From: Pantoea ananatis LMG 2665
Lineage (GTDB): Bacteria > Pseudomonadota > Gammaproteobacteria > Enterobacterales > Enterobacteriaceae
DNA length: 54,753 nt
Assembly (NCBI RefSeq): GCF_000710035.2
Contig: NZ_JMJJ01000002.1
Span: forward strand, 1 to 54,753
Direction: 5' to 3'
Of this stretch, positions 17,815 through 25,823 are shown in pieces. Both the position numbers and the translations under genes were made by a program. The notes below the pieces were generated by a model. It worked only from the letters and a program-made list of their open reading frames with translations, had not been told where the DNA came from and did no database searches. Every line of letters starts with the position of its first letter. Positions within the stretch are counted from its first letter, which is position 1.

Positions 17815-18546
17815 TCAGTCGCACAGGGCGGGATCGGCCTCAATCATCAACTGCTTCATCTCCTCGAAATGCCGCAGAGAGAAGTCGGGAATACCTTCCC
17901 AGTCGCGGGCCGTTTTTTCCGCAACCTCATCGCTCAGGACTTTCAAGGGTTGCCCGGTAGACCAGGCGGTGACCAAAATCTGGCAGGCGCGCTCTAGCGT
18001 CCAGATGTCATCAAAGGCCTCGCCAATGGTCTGGGCGGTAACCATGACGCCGTGATTGCCCATTAACAGACGACGCTTATCGGTCAGCAGGCTGGCCAGA
18101 CGTGCGCCTTCCTCTTTCGTATCGGCCATGCCACCGTATAACGTATCTACCGCGATGCGGTTGAAGTAGCGCGCGCTGTTTTGATCGACAGGCGGAATGT
18201 GCGGCTGCGCCAGGCAGGCAACGCTGGTGGTGTAAACCGGATGCAGATGCATCACGACCCGGGTTTCTGGCAGCCGCTGATGAATTTGCCCATGAATGGA
18301 CCAGGCGGTGGCATCAACATCATCCCACTCTGCACAGGATGCATCCTCAGCATTGAGCAGCAGTAAATCGCTGGCGCGAAGGCGTGAAAAGTGTTTCCAC
18401 TTTGGGTTCATCAGAAACTGCTTACCATCCGGTGAGACAGCGGCACTGAAATGATTCGCTACCGCCTCATGCATGCCCAGGTGGGCAATAATGCGGAAGG
18501 CTGCCGCCAGATCGATACGCGTTTGTTCTTCGAAAGAAAGCGCCAT
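17815..18546 (-). CDS. Class II aldolase/adducin-family protein
   Basis: This 243-residue cytosolic protein belongs to the family of L-fuculose-phosphate and L-ribulose-phosphate aldolases/epimerases. Zinc-ligand histidines are seen in VVMHLHPVYTT, and GNHGVMV is conserved. The usual early GNIS/GNVS phosphate-site motif reads VANHFSA, as in adducin-like members that do not act on classical sugar phosphates. The start at 18546 follows a GGAGGT site. It is the last gene of the minus-strand operon with the ABC importer and PhyH oxygenase. Retro-aldol or decarboxylation chemistry on a hydroxylated product is an inference; the substrate is unknown. Confidence 0.75.
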   Translation of the reverse strand: MALSFEEQTRIDLAAAFRIIAHLGMHEAVANHFSAAVSPDGKQFLMNPKWKHFSRLRASDLLLLNAEDASCAEWDDVDATAWSIHGQIHQRLPETRVVMHLHPVYTTSVACLAQPHIPPVDQNSARYFNRIAVDTLYGGMADTKEEGARLASLLTDKRRLLMGNHGVMVTAQTIGEAFDDIWTLERACQILVTAWSTGQPLKVLSDEVAEKTARDWEGIPDFSLRHFEEMKQLMIEADPALCD

Positions 18547-18589
18547 ATTACCTCCAGAAAATGAACGCGTGCCCGGCACGCGTTTGAGA

Positions 18590-19405
18590 TTAAGGCTTAG
18601 GCATCAAGGTCTTGAGATCGTCCGCCGTCGGCGCTTCAAAATGGTATTTTTTGAGCAGTGCGGCATACTCTGGCGTTTTACTGTAGGCTTCCAGCGCCGC
18701 AACCAGGGCCTGTTTCACCTCCGTATTGTCCTTCTTCACGCCGAAACCGTTTAATACGGGATAGATGAGCGTCGTGGAAGATATCTGGATGCGGTCGCCC
18801 AGCTTCTGGACAACGCCACGCGCCACCGCGGCATCGGTGATCTGCGCTTCCACCGCATGGGAAAGCATCGCCTGAGTCGTCTGAGGATCGGTCGCATATT
18901 CGCTGATCGCGATAGGGGGCTTACCGTTTTTCACACAGTAATCGTCAGACAGTTTATGCAACTGCTGTAGCCAGGAGGTGGCGCCCATTGAGCCAATTTT
19001 ATGGCCGCAGAATTCTTCAGGCGTCTTGGGTTGATAATCACTTCCCTTCAGCGACAGGATAGCCTCGCCGCTTTTCAGGTAGGGAATCATGTCGATCACT
19101 TTCATGCGATCGGCGGTGATATACATCGACGAGTTAGTGATATCGAACCGGTTACTCTGTAAACCGGTGATCAGGTTAGGAAAACGGGTATCAATATTCA
19201 CGGCCTGACGGCCCATCACTTTTGCCAGGCCATCAAGAAACTCAATGTCAAAGCCAGCGGGTTTATTATCCTTCATGTATTCATAAGGAAAGAAGGTCAT
19301 ATCCGATCCGGCGATGATTTTACCTGGTTGTAAAAAGGCTGAGGCGTTAAATGACGCCAGGACAGCGCCTGCGGCAAGCAGACTTAATACACATGTTTTC
19401 ATCAT
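18590..19405 (-). CDS. Amino-acid-type ABC transporter substrate-binding protein
   Basis: This 271-residue periplasmic protein has a cleavable signal peptide (MMKTCVLSLLAAGAVLASFNASA) and the SBP_bac_3 fold of polar amino acid binding proteins: IIAGSDMTFFPYEYMKDNKPAGFDI, LITGLQSNRFDI, then EFCGHKIGSMGATSW. Two cysteines (in EEFCGHK and DDYCVKN) could form a disulfide. It supplies ligand to the fused permease-ATPase 0.9 kb upstream in the same operon. The ligand is unknown; amino acids, opines and small ureides are all carried by this family. Confidence 0.8.
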   Translation of the reverse strand: MMKTCVLSLLAAGAVLASFNASAFLQPGKIIAGSDMTFFPYEYMKDNKPAGFDIEFLDGLAKVMGRQAVNIDTRFPNLITGLQSNRFDITNSSMYITADRMKVIDMIPYLKSGEAILSLKGSDYQPKTPEEFCGHKIGSMGATSWLQQLHKLSDDYCVKNGKPPIAISEYATDPQTTQAMLSHAVEAQITDAAVARGVVQKLGDRIQISSTTLIYPVLNGFGVKKDNTEVKQALVAALEAYSKTPEYAALLKKYHFEAPTADDLKTLMPKP

Positions 19406-19428
19406 TATTATCTCTCTGTTAGGCGCAA

Positions 19429-20301
19429 TCAGACGTTGGCAAGATCTTGACCTGCCTGCTGAACAAAGAACGAGGCTCCGCGCGGTTTCTGCGGCAGGCG
19501 AAGTTCATTTGGGGTGCTGCGGACCATGCCGCTTTCGTCACCATAAACCAGCGTTCCGGCATCCGGGCTGGGCAAGGGGTTTTCACCGAAAGGCAGCGCG
19601 TCTTCCGCCGCGTACACGGCGATAAACAGCGTGCGCGGCCACTCGGTTTCATTGGGGCTGGAGGCGTGCAGCAGCCTTGTATGCATAAAGCACACGGACC
19701 CGGAGGGACCAAAGCAGGCGCTGGGCTGCTGACACTGCTCTTTCACCACCGCAGGCTCGACGGCCCCGGTAAAACGCCCGTCCTGCCAGTGCGAATACAG
19801 TGGTCCCCGATGGCTGCCCGGCACCACGTTCAGCGGGCCATTTTCCGGCGTGACCTCACTGACCATCAGCAGCGCGGTCACGATATCGTCGTTGCTGTGC
19901 GGGGTGAACAGGAAATCCTGATGCCATTCCACTTTCGTTGCGGTATGGGGCAGCTTCGAGTTGATCTTGCTGTGATGATAGCGTGCGCCGCTGCCACCAA
20001 TTAACTGCCCGGCAATCTGCGCCATTCGTGACTGCAGTGCCGCATAGCGATAGGCGGCAGAGATGTCGTTTGGTGAGCTCACGCGACGCAAAGAAGGATG
20101 GTCGGCACTGTGATCGCTCTCAATGTCGAAACGCGAACGGCCATCCTGAGTATTGCCCCAGGGGGCACTCTGGCTGCGGCTTTCCTCAACCCACTGGTCA
20201 AAATCGTGCTGCAGCGCGGCGATTTCCTCGCTTGTCAGGACATGTTCAACTACCAGAAATCCCTGCTGGTGATACTGATCTACCTGCCACTGTTCAATCA
20301 T
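19429..20301 (-). CDS. PhyH-family Fe(II)/2-oxoglutarate-dependent oxygenase
   Basis: This 290-residue protein is a phytanoyl-CoA dioxygenase-like enzyme. The facial triad is His127 and Asp129 (EWHQDF) plus His212 (RLLHASSPN); Arg223 in WPRTLFIAVY should bind 2-oxoglutarate. The conserved ENGPLNVVPGSHRGP block is present. Such enzymes hydroxylate amino acids, fatty acids and natural products. Its place between the fused ABC gene and the binding-protein gene, with gaps of 27 and 23 bases, suggests that it oxidises the imported compound. The substrate cannot be read from sequence. Confidence 0.82.
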   Translation of the reverse strand: MIEQWQVDQYHQQGFLVVEHVLTSEEIAALQHDFDQWVEESRSQSAPWGNTQDGRSRFDIESDHSADHPSLRRVSSPNDISAAYRYAALQSRMAQIAGQLIGGSGARYHHSKINSKLPHTATKVEWHQDFLFTPHSNDDIVTALLMVSEVTPENGPLNVVPGSHRGPLYSHWQDGRFTGAVEPAVVKEQCQQPSACFGPSGSVCFMHTRLLHASSPNETEWPRTLFIAVYAAEDALPFGENPLPSPDAGTLVYGDESGMVRSTPNELRLPQKPRGASFFVQQAGQDLANV

Positions 20302-20328
20302 GGTCGTGCCCTCGTGTTGAATACATCG

Positions 20329-21888
20329 TTACGCCAGCGAGACATCCTTCAGAAATGCTTCCACGCGCGGATGCTGGCCATCGCGCAGCGCCTGGGGTGC
20401 GTCGTCACAGACCACGCGTCCTTTTTCCATAAAGACAATTCGGTCAGAAACTTTGAAGGCAAAGTTCATCTCATGGGTCACGATCACCATGGTGATGCCC
20501 TCGCTTGCCAGGGCTTCAATCACCTGAAGGACTTCATTCACTTTTTCAGGATCCAGCGCTGACGTGGGTTCGTCGAACAGCATGATTTGGGGGCGCATCA
20601 TTAAGGCGCGTGCGATAGCCACGCGTTGCTGCTGACCACCGGAGAGCTGATGAGGGTATTTCCACGCATGTTCGAGCATGCCGACTTTGAAAAGCAGCGC
20701 GGCGGCCTGCTGCTTTAAGGCCTGGGTGGGCGCGAGCTTGTGATAGCGCGGTGCCAGCATCAGGTTATCCATAACGTTGAGGTGGCTGAACAAGTTGAAG
20801 CTCTGAAAAACCATCCCAATGTTGAGGCGGTGCTCGGTATGCTCAATGAAGCGTGGCTTACGTTGTTCTCCCTGCTGACGAAGGTGAATAAAAGGTTTTC
20901 CGTTAATACGAATCTCACCGTTATCGATCTGCTCCAGGCCGTTGAGCAGGCGAATCAGCGTGGTTTTTCCCGAGCCTGAAGGCCCGATCACCGAGACCAC
21001 CTCACCAGCGTGGATCTGCAGGTTCACTGCGCCCAGTACTTCAACATTGTTGTAAGCCTTGTGAAGACGCAGGGCCTGCAACGCTGGCCCGCTGTCGTGC
21101 ACTGCCTGACGAACCGGGCTCACCGCCGTGCGTTGTGCGAGGTCGAACAGTTGCGCATCGGGTTTGCCGGAAGGCTGACGCTGCGTGACGTCAAGATAGC
21201 GCTCCAGCTGCTTTAACAGGAAATCAAAGACGGTGACGATCAGCACGTAATAGAAAGCCACGGCAGCCATGGTTTCCATGACCAGAAAGTTCTGCGAGTA
21301 AAGCCGCTGGCCGACCATCAAAATTTCGGTAAGTGAGATAACAGAGACCAGCGACGTCAGCTTCACGATCGCGATGTATTCGTTCGCCAGCGCTGGCAAG
21401 GCCACACGCAGAGCCTGCGGAATAATAATGCGCCACTGAATACCGGCATAGCGTAGTCCCAGTGCCCGGGCAGCCTCGCTCTGGCCCCTGGGAATTGACA
21501 GCAGCCCGCCGCGGTGAATCTCCGCGATGTAGGCGCTCTCACAAATGGTCAGCGCGATAAACCCGGCCCAAAACGGATCGCTCAATATCGCCGACGTGGC
21601 GGGCACTGCCTGAGGCAGGTTGTAAACAAAGATCAGCAGCACCAGTAAAGGCAGGCTGCGAAAGAGCCAGATATAAAATCGGGCAGGCAGCGTCAACAAG
21701 GGATGGCGCGACTGCTTGGCCAGCGCCAGAATAAATCCCGCGATAATGCTCATTCCCCAGGTCAGCAGGCTCAGTTTGATGACGGTCCAGGTCGCCAGCC
21801 AAAAGTTAGCGTCGCTAAACAGACTGAACATATAGTTCCAGTTAAATGTCATGGGCTTGCTCACATTAAACAGAAGAGGGTTAGTCAT
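20329..21888 (-). CDS. Fused ABC transporter permease and ATPase, polar amino acid type
   Basis: One 519-residue chain joins two proteins that are usually separate. Residues 25-235 form a HisMQ/GlnP-type permease with several membrane segments and the EAA loop near 138-160 (EAARALGLRYAGIQWR). After a linker (about 236-268), residues 269-519 form a GlnQ-type ATPase with Walker A GPSGSGKT (302-309), signature LSGGQQQR (415-422) and Walker B IMLFDE (435-440). No frameshift or internal start is needed, so the fusion appears genuine. Two copies of the fused chain could form the whole translocator. It heads the minus-strand operon with PhyH, the binding protein and the aldolase-like protein. Confidence 0.88.
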   Translation of the reverse strand: MTNPLLFNVSKPMTFNWNYMFSLFSDANFWLATWTVIKLSLLTWGMSIIAGFILALAKQSRHPLLTLPARFYIWLFRSLPLLVLLIFVYNLPQAVPATSAILSDPFWAGFIALTICESAYIAEIHRGGLLSIPRGQSEAARALGLRYAGIQWRIIIPQALRVALPALANEYIAIVKLTSLVSVISLTEILMVGQRLYSQNFLVMETMAAVAFYYVLIVTVFDFLLKQLERYLDVTQRQPSGKPDAQLFDLAQRTAVSPVRQAVHDSGPALQALRLHKAYNNVEVLGAVNLQIHAGEVVSVIGPSGSGKTTLIRLLNGLEQIDNGEIRINGKPFIHLRQQGEQRKPRFIEHTEHRLNIGMVFQSFNLFSHLNVMDNLMLAPRYHKLAPTQALKQQAAALLFKVGMLEHAWKYPHQLSGGQQQRVAIARALMMRPQIMLFDEPTSALDPEKVNEVLQVIEALASEGITMVIVTHEMNFAFKVSDRIVFMEKGRVVCDDAPQALRDGQHPRVEAFLKDVSLA

Positions 21889-22198
21889 TTAATTCTGTAA
21901 TTCACTATGGCGGCATGACGGGAACGATAGCAATTAGTAATTTCTTTGGTTCTGATTTTAAAAAAACTATCCAATGGCTATCTGCCTTTTTAAATGACGT
22001 GTTTTTAATATCACAGGGGAATAATTAGCGTATTGCTTCCCTTTTTGCGCTTATTTAGGGCAGGGCGCTGATCATTAAGACGCAACGTGAGAGTTATTGG
22101 TGCAATTTCTTTTTTTGAGCGTCGCGATCGGTTGCGGCTAAAAAAACAGGCGGGCGGTATTTTTGAATAAAGGGCACGCAGGCTAACTGAACGTGATG
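21889..22198. other. Regulatory region between the fused ABC gene and the LysR gene
   Basis: This AT-rich divergent region must hold the promoter of the minus-strand ABC operon, which I could not identify. Near 22097-22104 lies TTGGTGCA, the right half of an NtrC site without a good left half, about 100 bases upstream of the sigma-54 motif at 22199. LysR-type T-N11-A sites cannot be assigned with confidence. No gene is seen. Confidence 0.5.
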
Positions 22199-22214
22199 TG
22201 GCACAGCATTTGCA
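22199..22214 (+). promoter_or_regulatory. Sigma-54 promoter of the cluster's LysR gene
   Basis: TGGCAC-AGCAT-TTGCA fits the sigma-54 consensus (TGGCAC-N5-TTGCW) at every fixed position, with GG and GC ten bases apart. Transcription should start near 22226, about 50 bases before the LysR ATG at 22277. It implies activation by an enhancer-binding protein, NtrC being the obvious candidate. Confidence 0.7.
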
Positions 22215-22276
22215 GCGCTACTTAGTAGAAAACGAAGCAAAGCTTCCGGGTAGCCATAAAAAACAGAGGTAACGCT

Positions 22277-23188
22277 ATGAGTCGCTTTACACTTAAACAG
22301 CTCAGGTATTTTGTCGCCGTCGTAGAGACAGAAAGCATTGCTGAAGCTTCGCGCCAGCTGCATATCGCACAGCCCTCTATCTCTGTCTCCATTAAAAATC
22401 TGGAAGACGCCTTCGATCAGCAGCTGTTGATCCGTCATCATGCTCAAGGGGTTTCTCTGACGCCCGGTGGCCGCCGTTTTTATGAAAAAGCCCAGGAGCT
22501 GTTACGCCTGACACATGAGTTTGAGCAAAATTCACGTGCAGATAACACGCTGATTTCAGGAACGATTGCAATAGGTTGCTTCGAATCTGCGGCACCGCTG
22601 TACATGCCAAAACTGATTGCGGGCTTCAAAAAGCGTTATCCCGACATCACCATTGAACTTTACGATGGCGAGCAGCATGAACTGATGCACGGGCTCCATC
22701 GCGGACGTTTCGACCTGGCTTTCCTGTACGATCTTGAGCTGGATAACACGATACAAAAAGCGGCGTTGAACGCGCCGCATAAACCCTATGCGCTCTTGCC
22801 AGTAAAGCATCCGCTGGCGCAAAAATCCCTCGTCACGTTGCGTGAGCTGAGTCAGGAACCCATGATTTTACTGGATGCTGTACCCAGCAGGAATTACTTC
22901 ATCAATATTTTCAAAAGCAAAGGTTATCACCCGCAGGTTGCCTACAGTTCGCCCTCCATCGAAATGGTACGGTGCATGGTGGGGCAGGGATTAGGCTTTT
23001 CCGTGCTGGTCACCCGGCCTTACACGGATATGACTTATGACGGTGAAAAACTTGCGCAGATTGATATTGAAGATGAGATGGAAGCCTCGACGTTAATCAT
23101 GGCCTGGTTAAGTCATAATGAACCGACGCGCCCAACAAAACTTTTTATGGACTATTGCCAGAATAGTGCATTAGGGCCGACGGCGTGA
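22277..23188 (+). CDS. LysR-family transcriptional regulator
   Basis: This 303-residue regulator has an N-terminal helix-turn-helix (about 1-60: LKQLRYFVAVVETESIAEAS, then PSISVSIKNLE) and a periplasmic-binding-like effector domain (about 90-295). It resembles the CynR/OxyR-like branch but I do not recognise an orthologue. It lies between the divergent ABC/PhyH operon and the downstream flavin monooxygenase operon and is the natural regulator of both. A sigma-54 promoter motif precedes it, unusual for a LysR gene. Confidence 0.85.
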   Translation: MSRFTLKQLRYFVAVVETESIAEASRQLHIAQPSISVSIKNLEDAFDQQLLIRHHAQGVSLTPGGRRFYEKAQELLRLTHEFEQNSRADNTLISGTIAIGCFESAAPLYMPKLIAGFKKRYPDITIELYDGEQHELMHGLHRGRFDLAFLYDLELDNTIQKAALNAPHKPYALLPVKHPLAQKSLVTLRELSQEPMILLDAVPSRNYFINIFKSKGYHPQVAYSSPSIEMVRCMVGQGLGFSVLVTRPYTDMTYDGEKLAQIDIEDEMEASTLIMAWLSHNEPTRPTKLFMDYCQNSALGPTA

Positions 23189-23296
23189 AAAGCAGGGTGC
23201 ATTTATCGTGCAGTTCGCTAAGAAAAGGAAAAGTATTTTTGACCAACGGTGTTGAGTCATTCCGCGTTGTAATCGTTGGGTGGCCATAATAATCGG

Positions 23297-23312
23297 CTGC
23301 ACATCCTTTGCT
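23297..23312 (+). promoter_or_regulatory. Possible sigma-54-like motif before the flavin monooxygenase operon
   Basis: CTGCAC-ATCCT-TTGCT in the 246-base gap resembles -24/-12 elements but lacks the first G of the invariant GG. A TATAAT at 23341-23346 without a -35 box is an alternative, activator-dependent sigma-70 promoter. Either would fit LysR control. Confidence 0.25.
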
Positions 23313-23434
23313 TATTAATTTCTTATTCAGATATTAGCTTTATAATATTTTACCCATTCACTTGCCTCAAATAGTCTTGGCGCTATCGCGTGTCAGGAAC
23401 ACGTCATTGAAACGGCGGGCTTGAGGATGGTGGA

Positions 23435-24700
23435 ATGACAATAACAGAGCAAGAAACAGACACCCTGGTGATTGGGGCAGGACAGGCCGGTATCGCCATG
23501 AGCGAGCATCTGGGGCGGCTCGGCATTCCGCATTGCGTGTTGGAAAAAAAACGTATTGCTGAGGCATGGCGGACCCGCCGCTGGGATTCTCTGGTCGCCA
23601 ACGGCCCGGCCTGGCACGACCGGTTTCCCGGCATGACGTTTTCGGGACAGGATCCCGACAGCTTTGTGCCTAAAGAACAGATCGCGGACTATTTTGAAGC
23701 CTATGCGCAACACATTAAAGCCCCTGTCAAGACCGGCGTCGAGGTCATCAGCGTGGCGCCCCGTGCCGGGCGCAGCGGGTTCGATGTCCTCACCTCTGAA
23801 GGCCCGCTCGTCGCTCAACGTGTGGTCGTTGCCACAGGCCCCTTTCAGAAGCCCATTATCCCCGCGATTGCGCCCACGGATGCGGGATTCACTCAATTGC
23901 ATTCAGCAGACTATCGCAACCCGCAACAACTGCCTGAAGGCGGCGTGCTGGTGATCGGCGCAGGCTCGTCAGGGGTGCAGATTGCTGATGAGCTGCAGCG
24001 TGCAGGAAAAGACGTCTGGCTCTCTGTTGGGCCGCACGATCGGCCGCCGCGCCGTTATCGCAACCGGGATTTTTGCTGGTGGTTAGGTGTGCTCGGCCTG
24101 TGGGATGCTGCTGCCAGTCAACCGGGTAAAGAGCACGTCACCATTGCGGTCAGCGGCGCGCGAGGCGGCCATACCGTTGACTTTCGCAGGCTGGCGGAAC
24201 AGGGCATCAACCTGGTCGGGTTAACGGAGCGCTTTTCCGGTGATGTCGTGACCTTTAAGCCCGATCTGGCGCAAAACATCGCCTCGGGTGATGAAAACTA
24301 TTTATCCCTGCTTGACGCGGCGGATGCCTGGGTAAAACGGCATGGCCTGAATTTGCCCGAGGATCCGGCCGCGCGCGCGTTTCTGCCCGATCCGGAAAGC
24401 GTCTCGCATCCTGTGCAGTCGCTCAATCTCGTCCGCGCAGGGATAACCACCCTCATCTGGGCAACGGGCTATGCCACCGATTACAGCTGGCTGAAGGTTA
24501 ACGCCTTTGACGAGAAGCGCAGACCCGTTCATCAACGCGGCGTTTCCACCGAGTCCGGGCTCTATTTTCTCGGGCTTCCCTGGCAGTCGCGCCGGGGGTC
24601 CTCGTTTATCTGGGGCGTGTGGCATGACGCAAAATATGTCGCCGACCATATTGCTATCCAGCGCCAGTATCAGGATTACCGTGCCGCTTCAGAAAACTGA
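23435..24700 (+). CDS. Flavin-dependent monooxygenase (CzcO/YUCCA-like)
   Basis: This 421-residue protein is a class B flavoprotein monooxygenase with an FAD site GAGQAG (residues 14-19), an NADPH site GAGSSG (175-180), and the linker ATGPFQKP with HSADYRNP (156-163) typical of FMO-like enzymes. Such enzymes insert oxygen at N, S or carbonyl carbon of small molecules; automatic annotations as potassium transport proteins are misleading. It starts an operon with a RidA-like protein 17 bases downstream, then DUF1028 and ArgE-like genes. The substrate is unknown. Confidence 0.82.
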   Translation: MTITEQETDTLVIGAGQAGIAMSEHLGRLGIPHCVLEKKRIAEAWRTRRWDSLVANGPAWHDRFPGMTFSGQDPDSFVPKEQIADYFEAYAQHIKAPVKTGVEVISVAPRAGRSGFDVLTSEGPLVAQRVVVATGPFQKPIIPAIAPTDAGFTQLHSADYRNPQQLPEGGVLVIGAGSSGVQIADELQRAGKDVWLSVGPHDRPPRRYRNRDFCWWLGVLGLWDAAASQPGKEHVTIAVSGARGGHTVDFRRLAEQGINLVGLTERFSGDVVTFKPDLAQNIASGDENYLSLLDAADAWVKRHGLNLPEDPAARAFLPDPESVSHPVQSLNLVRAGITTLIWATGYATDYSWLKVNAFDEKRRPVHQRGVSTESGLYFLGLPWQSRRGSSFIWGVWHDAKYVADHIAIQRQYQDYRAASEN

Positions 24701-24717
24701 ACCAGGAGACTGTCTTT

Positions 24718-25152
24718 ATGCCAACCCATACACGTATTCGGATGTTTAACACCAAAGAAACCTATCCCAATCAAACGCTGGACAACGATCTCTGCCAGGC
24801 CGTGCGTGCAGGTAACACGGTGTATCTGCGGGGCCAGGTCGGCACTGACTTCGACGGCAATCTGATTGGTCTGGGCGATCCGGCTGCACAGGCGGCGCAG
24901 GCGATGAAAAATGTGAAGCAACTGCTGGAAGAGGCAGGAAGCGACTTGTCGCATATCGTCAAAACCACCACCTATATTATCGATCCGCGCTATCGCGAGC
25001 CGGTGTACCGTGAAGTGGGAAAATGGCTTAAAGGCGTTTTCCCCGTCTCGACTGGTCTGGTGATTTCAGCCCTGGCGCAGCCGCAGTGGCTGATGGAAAT
25101 AGATGTCATTGCGGTGATTCCGGATGACTGGAAAGGTGGAGCGACCCAATGA
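24718..25152 (+). CDS. RidA-family protein lacking the catalytic arginine
   Basis: This 144-residue protein has the YjgF/YER057c/UK114 fold (AGNTVYLRGQVGTD, AAQAMKNVKQLLEEAG, TTYIIDPRYREPVYR). In RidA with imine deaminase activity an arginine follows the proline of the PARSCV segment (Arg105 in E. coli). Here the segment reads FPVSTGLV, with Ser111 at that place, so it belongs with the Rid subfamilies without that arginine. It may act on an unstable intermediate in another way. Its stop overlaps the DUF1028 start by four bases. Confidence 0.8.
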   Translation: MPTHTRIRMFNTKETYPNQTLDNDLCQAVRAGNTVYLRGQVGTDFDGNLIGLGDPAAQAAQAMKNVKQLLEEAGSDLSHIVKTTTYIIDPRYREPVYREVGKWLKGVFPVSTGLVISALAQPQWLMEIDVIAVIPDDWKGGATQ

Positions 25153-25823
25153 CCTTATCGGTAACGGCACGTTGTGAAGAAACCGGTCAACTTGGCATCG
25201 CCATCAGTTCATCCAGCATCGCCGTGGGCGCGCGCTGCCCCTGGCTGCAGGCTGGCGTGGGGGCCGTATCCAGCCAGAACATTACGTTGCCTTCTCTGGG
25301 GCAGCAGATTCTGGTGTATCTGGATCAGGGCCGCGCGCTCGATGTGGCGCTCAAGCTGGCGCTGGCTGAAGACAGATTCAGTGACTACCGTCAGGTCGCC
25401 GCAATCGATATCCAGGGGAATACGGCGTTTTTCAGTGGCAGCCAAACCCTGGGGATCTGGAGCGTGGCTGAAGGAAAAAACTGTATCGCCGCAGGTAATA
25501 TGTTGGCGGACAAAGGCGTGACGGCAGCAATGTGTGCGGCTTTTGCTGCGGCCTCCGGTGAACTGGCCAGCAGGCTGCTTGCGGCCCTTCAGGCCGGTGT
25601 AGCGGCGGGCGGAGAAGCCGGACCGTTACATTCTGCCGCGCTCAAACTGGTGGATGACTACACCTGGCCATTGGTGGATCTGCGCATCGACTGGACAGAG
25701 GGCGATCCTGTTGGACAACTGACGCAACTGTGGCTTGCCTATGAACCGCAGATGGAAGCCTATGTCACGCGCGCGTTGGATCCGCGTGAGGCTCCCTCCT
25801 ATGGCGTGCCCGGCGATGAATGA
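25149..25823 (+). CDS. DUF1028 family protein (putative Ntn-type hydrolase)
   Basis: This 224-residue protein shows the DUF1028 pattern: SVTARCEETGQLGIAISSSS, VGARCPWLQAGVGAVSSQN and LDQGRALDVALK, followed by the AAGNML block. The family is predicted to be related to N-terminal nucleophile amidohydrolases but has no established reaction that I know of. Translational coupling to the RidA-like gene (ATGA) and the ArgE-like gene (eight-base overlap) indicates a shared step or complex. Confidence 0.75.
   Translation: MTLSVTARCEETGQLGIAISSSSIAVGARCPWLQAGVGAVSSQNITLPSLGQQILVYLDQGRALDVALKLALAEDRFSDYRQVAAIDIQGNTAFFSGSQTLGIWSVAEGKNCIAAGNMLADKGVTAAMCAAFAAASGELASRLLAALQAGVAAGGEAGPLHSAALKLVDDYTWPLVDLRIDWTEGDPVGQLTQLWLAYEPQMEAYVTRALDPREAPSYGVPGDE

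Noticed and set aside
22238..22254. Sigma-54-like motif on the minus strand (TGGCTA-CCCGG-AAGCT)
   Set aside because: The -12 element is poor, and a start there would give a leader of about 340 bases before the fused ABC gene.
22094..22447. 117-codon minus-strand frame overlapping the LysR start
   Set aside because: It is antisense to the promoter and helix-turn-helix coding part of a well supported LysR gene.
23435..24700. Flavin monooxygenase as the missing urate hydroxylase (HpxO)
   Set aside because: HpxO is a class A aromatic hydroxylase-type flavoprotein with one dinucleotide fold and a DG motif; this protein has two GxGxxG sites and an FMO-type linker, so it is a class B enzyme.
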